Source: Paenibacillus sp.
GTDB taxonomy: Bacteria > Bacillota > Bacilli > Paenibacillales > YIM-B00363
Direction of reading: 5' to 3'
Assembly (NCBI RefSeq): GCF_035645195.1
Contig: NZ_DASQNA010000033.1
Span: forward strand, 124,001 to 188,000
Length of the DNA: 64,000 nt
Made by a program: the position numbers and the translations under genes. Positions 58,861-64,000 of this stretch are shown piece by piece; the stretch's first letter is position 1, and the number at the start of each line of letters is the position of its first letter. Under the pieces are notes generated by a model that did not search any database, was not told the DNA's origin, and saw only the letters and a program-made list of their open reading frames with translations.

Positions 58861-60669
58861 TTGGGGATCGGCGGTTTTAAGAACAAAGAAGTGGTTGTGG
58901 ATTTGACGGCGGGAAGCGTCAGTTATCGGGGCATCGACGAGGAGCTGGCGCGAAAGTACATCGGCGGCCGCGGTCTTGGCGTTAAATACGTCTTCGACAA
59001 TGGGCCCGATGTGGAAGCGCTTTCCGAAGAGAACATTCTTTGCATCATGACGGGACCGATTTCCGGATCGCGAACGTCGATGAGCGGCAGATTGTGCGTC
59101 GTCACGAAGTCGCCTTTGACCGGCACGGTCACCGACTCCCACATGGGCGGGTGGACGGCCGCGAGACTCAAGTGGGCGGGCGTCGACAACATCATTATTA
59201 AAGGCAGAAGCGACAAGCCTGTATATTTGTACATCGAGAACGGGACGGCGGAGCTGCGCGACGCATCCGACGTCTGGGGCAAAGGCACGCGCGACACCGT
59301 CCGCGCCATGCAGGATCGGTACGGCAAGGACAATTTGTCCGTCATGTGCATCGGCCAAGCCGGTGAAAACCGGGTGCGGTACGCGGGCTTTATCAACGAG
59401 AACGACCGCTCCGCGGGCCGAGGCGGCACAGGCGCGGTCGCCGGGTTCAAAAACTTGAAGGCGATCGTCATCCGGGCCGAGCAGAAGGGCAACATGCCGC
59501 AGCCGGCGAACGACGAGGCGTACAAGAAGGCGAATCAGGCGAGCCTCAAGCTGATCATGGAAGGCGGCCTCACCGCGCCGAAGAAGGGCGGGCTTTCCGT
59601 CTACGGGACGAACGTCCTGACGAGCCTCATTAACGAGGTCGGCGCGCTGCCGACGCGGAACTCGCAAGTGTCGCATTGGGAAGGGGCCGAAGGCCACAGC
59701 GGCGAGACGGTCAACAGCACGCTCCTCGTCGCCGACAATACGTGCCATGCATGCCCGGTCGCTTGCAAGAAAGAAGTCGAGGTCAAGGAAGGCAAATACA
59801 AGACGCGCGTCGAGAGCTTCGAATACGAGACTGCGTGGGCGCTCGGGGCGAACTGCGGTCTCGGCGACGCCGCCGCGATTTCGTACCTGCTCAATTTGTG
59901 CAACGAGCACGGCATGGATACGATCGAGCTCGGCAACGTGCTGTCGGTTACGATGGAAGCGTTCGAGAAAGGGTTGATTTCCGAACGCGTCGATTGGGGC
60001 GACGCCGACCGCATGATCGAGCTGACCGAAATGATGGTGCGCCGCGAAGGCATCGGCGACATCCTCGCCGAAGGCGCGGTGCGCGCGGCCAAAGCGTTCG
60101 GCAACCCGGATCTCGCGATGGCGGTCAAAGGCCAAGCGATTCCGGCGTACGACCCGCGCGGCATCCAGGGCATCGGCCTCGGCTACGCGACGAGCAACCG
60201 CGGCGCCTGCCACCTTCGCGGGTATACGGTCGCTTCCGAGATCGCCGGCATTCCGGAGCCGACGGACCGGCTGAAGCCGGAAGGCAAAGGCGAGCTGCTG
60301 AAAATTTTCCAAGATCTTCACTCGTTCTCGGATTCGATGGACATCTGCAAATTTTCGGCGTTCTCGATCGGCGCGGAAAACTACGCGGCGCAATACGCCG
60401 GCATGACGGGCATCGAGATTACGGCGGACGACGTGCTGAAGATCGGGGAGCGCATTTACAACTTGGAGCGTTACTACAACAACTTGGCGGGCTTCAACAA
60501 GCGGGAAGACGATTACCTGCCGAAACGGTTCACGGAGGAGCCGGCGACCGGCAACAGCGCCGGATCGGTCAGCCGGATGGATATTATGCTTGACGAATAC
60601 TACCGGGCGCGCGGATGGGTCGACGGCGTCGTGCCGGAGGAGAAGCTTCGCGAGCTGGAAATCATTTAA
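58861..60669 (+). CDS. aor: Tungsten-containing aldehyde ferredoxin oxidoreductase
   Basis: A 602-residue AOR-family enzyme that oxidises aldehydes to acids (or reduces acids) with ferredoxin, using a tungsten bis-pterin cofactor. The 4Fe-4S ligands are C295-x2-C298-x3-C302 (CHACPVAC) and C496 (DICKF), the same spacing as in the archaeal enzyme. The N-terminal domain carries the pterin-binding GGRGLGVKYV and SGRLCVVTKSPLTG stretches. TTG 58861 follows GAGGAGG at nine bases; the upstream TTG 58840 would place that site inside the gene. It is flanked by tungstate import and pterin genes. A cre-like GGAAGCGCTTTCC occurs within its first 60 codons. Aerobic Bacillales rarely depend on AOR, so a role in acetaldehyde or aromatic aldehyde detoxification is conjecture. 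Confidence 0.94.
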   Translation: MGIGGFKNKEVVVDLTAGSVSYRGIDEELARKYIGGRGLGVKYVFDNGPDVEALSEENILCIMTGPISGSRTSMSGRLCVVTKSPLTGTVTDSHMGGWTAARLKWAGVDNIIIKGRSDKPVYLYIENGTAELRDASDVWGKGTRDTVRAMQDRYGKDNLSVMCIGQAGENRVRYAGFINENDRSAGRGGTGAVAGFKNLKAIVIRAEQKGNMPQPANDEAYKKANQASLKLIMEGGLTAPKKGGLSVYGTNVLTSLINEVGALPTRNSQVSHWEGAEGHSGETVNSTLLVADNTCHACPVACKKEVEVKEGKYKTRVESFEYETAWALGANCGLGDAAAISYLLNLCNEHGMDTIELGNVLSVTMEAFEKGLISERVDWGDADRMIELTEMMVRREGIGDILAEGAVRAAKAFGNPDLAMAVKGQAIPAYDPRGIQGIGLGYATSNRGACHLRGYTVASEIAGIPEPTDRLKPEGKGELLKIFQDLHSFSDSMDICKFSAFSIGAENYAAQYAGMTGIEITADDVLKIGERIYNLERYYNNLAGFNKREDDYLPKRFTEEPATGNSAGSVSRMDIMLDEYYRARGWVDGVVPEEKLRELEII

Positions 60670-60690
60670 CGAATCCGAATATCAGGCGCG

Positions 60691-60723
60691 AAAAAAAGGT
60701 GGAACTCGATTCCACCTTTTTTT
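60691..60723. terminator. Bidirectional intrinsic terminator
   Basis: A 14-bp perfect inverted repeat with A7 on the left arm and T7 on the right (60691-60704 with 60710-60723) and a CTCGA loop, between convergent genes. Confidence 0.9.
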
Positions 60724-60772
60724 CAACCGGCGCCGGGTTCGCCCCGGGCGGCGGGCTTCGCCGGGCGGAGGA

Positions 60773-61045
60773 TTATCCTCCGGCGCGGAACGTTTTCGTG
60801 CGGTACGCGCGGACGACGGCGTCAAGCCGTTCGTCCGTGTCGGCTTCGAAGCGGATTTTGACCGCGTTGACCGCGAAGATGGGGGTGAACCGGATTTCCG
60901 TCTCTTCGAGAATGTCGGCGCGCCAGCCGGGCCCTTCGAACCGCAGCGGAAAATCGGACGAGCGGGGCTCGGCGTCCAGCTCTTTCAGGTAATCGATCAG
61001 ATGCGACAAGCGGATGCCGCGCAGCTCCAACGTTCGCTCGGCCAC
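60773..61045 (-). CDS. Hypothetical 90-aa protein coupled to moaD
   Basis: A compact, soluble alpha/beta-looking protein. The first part (LRGIRLSHLIDYLKELDAE) is helical; the rest has an amphipathic strand pattern (WRADILEETEIRFTPIFAVNAVKIRFEAD) and a basic C-terminus. GTG 61045 follows GGGAGG, four bases after the moaD stop, so it is translated with MoaD. No family was recognised. Its position between MoaD and an AOR suggests a cofactor assembly or sulfur-transfer accessory, but this is only context. Confidence 0.75.
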   Translation of the reverse strand: MAERTLELRGIRLSHLIDYLKELDAEPRSSDFPLRFEGPGWRADILEETEIRFTPIFAVNAVKIRFEADTDERLDAVVRAYRTKTFRAGG

Positions 61046-61048
61046 GGC

Positions 61049-61324
61049 TCAACCTCCCGCCACGGGGGGAAACAGGGCGAACTGGTCTTCCGCGCGCACC
61101 TTCGTCTCGAGACCCTCCAAATGAATGATATTGCGGCCGTTAATGTACACATGCACGAACGGCTTCAGCCGGCGGGCCGCGTCGAACACCTCCGGCTCGA
61201 GCGGAGGGAACTGCTCGATAAGCGCTTCCAAAACTTCGGCGACCGAGCTTCCGTCCGGGGCAGGCACTTTGACGACTTTGTTCATGCAAATTTCTCGGAA
61301 ATTCGCGAACACTTTCACGTTCAT
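61049..61324 (-). CDS. moaD: MoaD/ThiS-like sulfur carrier protein
   Basis: A 91-residue ubiquitin-fold protein ending in Gly-Gly after FPPVA, the tail that is adenylated by MoeB and thiocarboxylated to deliver sulfur to the pterin dithiolene. The VKVFANFREI opening and VHVYINGRNI middle are typical of MoaD. It is divergent from moeA across 70 bases and coupled to the 90-aa gene. Its partner MoaE is not in the window. Confidence 0.9.
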   Translation of the reverse strand: MNVKVFANFREICMNKVVKVPAPDGSSVAEVLEALIEQFPPLEPEVFDAARRLKPFVHVYINGRNIIHLEGLETKVRAEDQFALFPPVAGG

Positions 61325-61394
61325 GCGCGTTCACCTGTTTCGTCGTTTTTTTCTTCATTATAAACAAACATACGCGGTTGGGTAGGAGGAAGGC

Positions 61395-62624
61395 ATGAAA
61401 TTTTTTAACGTCTTGACGATCGAAGCGACGTTGTCGCTCATTGCGGAGCAGTTTTCGCCGGTGCGGCCGCCGGTTCGCATTGCGGCGGCCGACGCGCTCG
61501 GCCGCGTCGCCGCCGAGGAGATCGCATCGAACGAACAAGTGCCGGCGTTCGCGAGGTCGACGGTGGACGGCTACGCCGTCCGGGCGAAGGACACGTTCGG
61601 CTCCTCGGACGCGATTCCGGCGTTTCTTACCATCGTCGGGCACGTCCGGATGGGCCGAACGCCGGACAAGGCGGTCGGCGAAGGCGAGGCGCAGTACATC
61701 CCGACGGGCGGCATGCTGCCGCCTGGGGCGGACAGCGTCGTCATGATCGAGCACGTCGAAGAGGTCGGCGAGCTGCTGAACGTGTTCCGCCAAACCGCGC
61801 CCGGGGAGAACGTCATTCAAGCGGGGGACGACGCGCAGCCCGGCGCGCCCATCGTCGCCCGCGGCACCCGGCTGCGCCCGCAGGAGCTGGGCGTGCTGGC
61901 CGCGGCCGGCGTCGTCGACGTCGCGGTGTACCCGGTGCCGGTCGTCGGGCTGCTGTCGACGGGCGACGAGATCGTTCCGCCGGAGACGCGGACGCTGGCG
62001 CCCGGAGAAGTGCGCGACGTCAACCGCGTCATGATCGCCGGCCGGCTGCGAGAGGCGGGCGCCGAGGTGATCGACGGCGGCATCGTGCGGGACGACCTCG
62101 AGCTGTTCGTCCGCCGCGCCCGCGAGCTGTTCGAACAATCGGACATGCTGATCATCTCCGGCGGCAGCTCGGTCGGCAGCCGCGACTTCACCGTGCAGGC
62201 GCTGGAGGCGCTCGGCGAGCCGGGCGTGCTCGTCCACGGCGTCGCGACGAAGCCCGGCAAGCCGACGATCATCGGCAAAGCGCAGGGGAGGCCGGTCGTC
62301 GGACTGCCGGGACATCCGGTGTCGGCGCTCATCATGCTGGACGTGCTCGGCCTGCCGATCGTCCGGCGCATCCGCGGCGAGCGGCCCCAGTCGTTCGACG
62401 ACCGGCTGCGCGCCCGCCTGACGAGGAACGTGGCGTCGGCGGTCGGGCGGACGGATTATATCCGCGTGAAGCTCGAGCAGCGCGAAGACGGCCTGTGGGC
62501 CGCGCCGGTGTTCGGCAAGTCGGGGCTCATTTCGACGATGGCCCAAAGCGACGGCATCGGCGAAATTCCGGCGAACAAGGAAGGCATGCTGGAAGGCGAA
62601 TGGATACAAGTGAAACGGATATAG
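61395..62624 (+). CDS. moeA: Molybdopterin molybdenumtransferase MoeA
   Basis: A 409-residue MoeA that inserts molybdate or tungstate into adenylated molybdopterin. Motifs: ARSTVDGYAVRA, YIPTGGMLPPGADSVVMIE, LSTGDEIV, SGGSSVGSRDFT, GKPTIIG and LPGHPVSALI. The length is normal. GGAGGAAGG precedes the ATG. Sixteen bases separate it from a second moeA-like gene. With tupABC and AOR beside it, tungsten insertion is likely its main job, though molybdenum cannot be excluded. Confidence 0.94.
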   Translation: MKFFNVLTIEATLSLIAEQFSPVRPPVRIAAADALGRVAAEEIASNEQVPAFARSTVDGYAVRAKDTFGSSDAIPAFLTIVGHVRMGRTPDKAVGEGEAQYIPTGGMLPPGADSVVMIEHVEEVGELLNVFRQTAPGENVIQAGDDAQPGAPIVARGTRLRPQELGVLAAAGVVDVAVYPVPVVGLLSTGDEIVPPETRTLAPGEVRDVNRVMIAGRLREAGAEVIDGGIVRDDLELFVRRARELFEQSDMLIISGGSSVGSRDFTVQALEALGEPGVLVHGVATKPGKPTIIGKAQGRPVVGLPGHPVSALIMLDVLGLPIVRRIRGERPQSFDDRLRARLTRNVASAVGRTDYIRVKLEQREDGLWAAPVFGKSGLISTMAQSDGIGEIPANKEGMLEGEWIQVKRI

Positions 62625-62639
62625 AGGGGGTAGCGAGCG

Positions 62640-64000
62640 ATGACGAACATGCGAACCATTTACCTCGAAGACACGCCGCTGCCCGAAGCGCAGCGCACGC
62701 TGGTCGAACGGGCCGCGCTGCCGCGCAGGACGGAGACGGTTCCGACCCGCGAAGCGCTCGGCCGCGTGACGGCGGAGCCGGTGTATGCGGTCGTCTCGAT
62801 GCCGAATTACCACGCGTCCGCGATGGACGGCGTCGCGGTCGCGGCGTCTTCCACGTACGGCGCGGACGAGTCGCGGCCCGTCCGGCTGCGCCGGGGAGCG
62901 GATTACGACGTCGTCGATACGGGCGATCCGATCCCCGCGGGCCGCGACGCCGTCATCATGATCGAGCACATTCATCAAGTCGACGACGATACCATCGAGA
63001 TCATGGAGCCGGCGGCGCCTTGGCAGCATATTCGGCCGATCGGGGAGGACGTCGTCGCGGGCGAAATGATTCTCCCGCCGTACCATAAGCTGCGTCCCGT
63101 CGATCTGGGCGCGCTGCTCGCGGGCGGCGTCACGACCGTACCCGTGTTGATGCGGCCGACGGCCGCGATCATCCCGACCGGCACGGAGTTGATCGAGCCG
63201 CGCGACACGGTCGAGCGGGGCGAAATCATCGAATTCAACGGCACGGTGTTTTCCGCGTATTTGACGGAGTGGGGCGCGGAGCCGATGTATATGGGGATCG
63301 TGAAGGACGATTACGACGCGATCAAGCGGAAGGTGCTCGAAGCGGCGGAGACGGCGGACGTGGTCATCCTGAACGCCGGATCGTCGGCGGGCACGGAGGA
63401 TTTCACGGTGCACGTCGTCTCCGAATTGGGCGAGGTGCTGACCCACGGCGTCGCCACCCGCCCGGGCAAACCGGTCGTCACCGGCATCGTGAACGGCAAG
63501 CCGATCATCGGGCTGCCCGGGTACCCGGTGTCCGCCTATTTGGCGCTGGAATGGTTCGCGAAGCCGTTGATCGAATCGTACTACGGCCTCGCGCCGATCC
63601 CCCGCGAGACGATCAAGGCGACCTTGGGCCGCCGCGTCGTGTCCGTCATGGGCGCCGACGACTTCGTGCGGATGAACGTCGGCCGCGTGGACGGGACATA
63701 CGTCGCGAATCCGCTGACGCGCGCCGCGGGCGTGACGATGTCGATGGTGCGGGCCGACGGGCTGCTGCGCATCCCGCCGTCGGGGATGGGCTACGAGCAG
63801 GGGGACGAAGTCGAGATCGAGCTGTATCGCCCGAGATCGCATATCGACCATACGCTCGTCGTGACAGGCAGCCACGATTTGTCGCTCGACGTGCTGAGCG
63901 CGCATCTTCGGAAGCGGCACCCCGGGCGGTTCATGGTTTCCTCCCACGTCGGCAGCATGGGGGGACTGCTCGCGATTCAGAAGGGCGAGGCGCATGCGGC
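62640..64000 (+). CDS. MoeA paralogue with C-terminal substrate-binding-protein-like domain (3' end cut by window)
   Basis: 453 codons are visible from ATG 62640 (GAGGGGG upstream) to the window edge with no stop. Residues 1-400 form a second MoeA (NYHASAMDGVAV, DTGDPIPAGRDAVIMIEH, IPTGTELIE, NAGSSAGTEDFT, GLPGYPVSAYL). From about residue 410 a new domain begins (HTLVVTGSHDLSLDVLSAHL, then GSMGGLLAIQKGEAHA), the opening of the periplasmic-binding-protein-like domain found fused to MoeA in many Firmicutes, which may bind the oxyanion. The two tandem MoeA forms could handle separate metals or steps; this is inference. Confidence 0.9.
   Translation, partial: MTNMRTIYLEDTPLPEAQRTLVERAALPRRTETVPTREALGRVTAEPVYAVVSMPNYHASAMDGVAVAASSTYGADESRPVRLRRGADYDVVDTGDPIPAGRDAVIMIEHIHQVDDDTIEIMEPAAPWQHIRPIGEDVVAGEMILPPYHKLRPVDLGALLAGGVTTVPVLMRPTAAIIPTGTELIEPRDTVERGEIIEFNGTVFSAYLTEWGAEPMYMGIVKDDYDAIKRKVLEAAETADVVILNAGSSAGTEDFTVHVVSELGEVLTHGVATRPGKPVVTGIVNGKPIIGLPGYPVSAYLALEWFAKPLIESYYGLAPIPRETIKATLGRRVVSVMGADDFVRMNVGRVDGTYVANPLTRAAGVTMSMVRADGLLRIPPSGMGYEQGDEVEIELYRPRSHIDHTLVVTGSHDLSLDVLSAHLRKRHPGRFMVSSHVGSMGGLLAIQKGEAHA

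Noticed and set aside
61140-63995. 951-codon minus-strand open frame across moaD and both moeA genes
   Set aside because: Arginine/histidine/aspartate-rich antisense shadow caused by high GC; the plus-strand genes are clear.

Overview
The window looks like the chromosome of a GC-rich, endospore-forming member of the Paenibacillaceae (Paenibacillus/Cohnella-like). This is inferred from the spore germination genes (Ger permease and Ger(x)C), DUF1540 and YitT proteins, Gram-positive style genes (type II pantothenate kinase, lipoprotein tungstate-binding protein, CE7 esterase), strong AGGAGG-type ribosome binding sites, frequent GTG/TTG starts, and CcpA-like operators. No rRNA, tRNA, insertion sequence, prophage or CRISPR array was recognised.

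Layout. 1-1.8 kb: end of a spore germination operon. 1.8-8.7 kb: a second-type MurG glycosyltransferase, two small minus-strand proteins including a DUF1540 protein, an MBL-fold hydrolase, GluQRS, helicase HrpB and a truncated haemoglobin. 8.7-12.5 kb: an OmpR/VanR-type two-component system, a 51-bp tandem repeat array, a very small protein and a membrane protein built from three PGxGHxY repeats. 12.5-25 kb: housekeeping and accessory genes (M29 aminopeptidase, aldo/keto reductase, an orphan cobyrinate amidase-type synthase, a C-terminal processing protease, CE7 esterase, a DUF212 PAP2-like protein, CoaW, small ORFs, RarD, GNAT, SDR, NlpC/P60, pterin dehydratase).

25.1-37.7 kb is one co-directional, tightly coupled eight-gene operon: a membrane protein with a GATase1-like fold, an ABC ATPase and permease, a coiled-coil membrane protein, a MoxR AAA ATPase, a DUF58 protein and two large vWA membrane proteins. 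37.9-41.6 kb: a c-di-GMP-I riboswitch precedes a six-PAS GGDEF-EAL protein, so a c-di-GMP sensor RNA appears to control a c-di-GMP enzyme. 41.9-45.5 kb: assimilatory sulfite reductase (cysJI). 45.6-54.3 kb: an AEC transporter, an MFS transporter, and a secreted GH3-GH30 glycosidase pair with a promoter and a near-perfect cre site, followed by small genes.

55.3-64.0 kb is a tungsten/pterin island: ThiF/MoeB, tungstate importer TupABC, a tungsten-type aldehyde ferredoxin oxidoreductase with all four cluster cysteines, a small unknown protein beside MoaD, MoeA, and a second MoeA with a C-terminal binding-protein-like domain cut by the window edge. Together these genes would import tungstate, activate and assemble the pterin cofactor and load it into the oxidoreductase.

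The most notable regulatory or unexplained signals are the 51-bp dyad array, the phased TCTTAAG repeats shared by two transcription units, a strong isolated promoter/33-codon ORF/terminator unit near 20.4 kb, and an apparent ATC start codon in the vWA operon.
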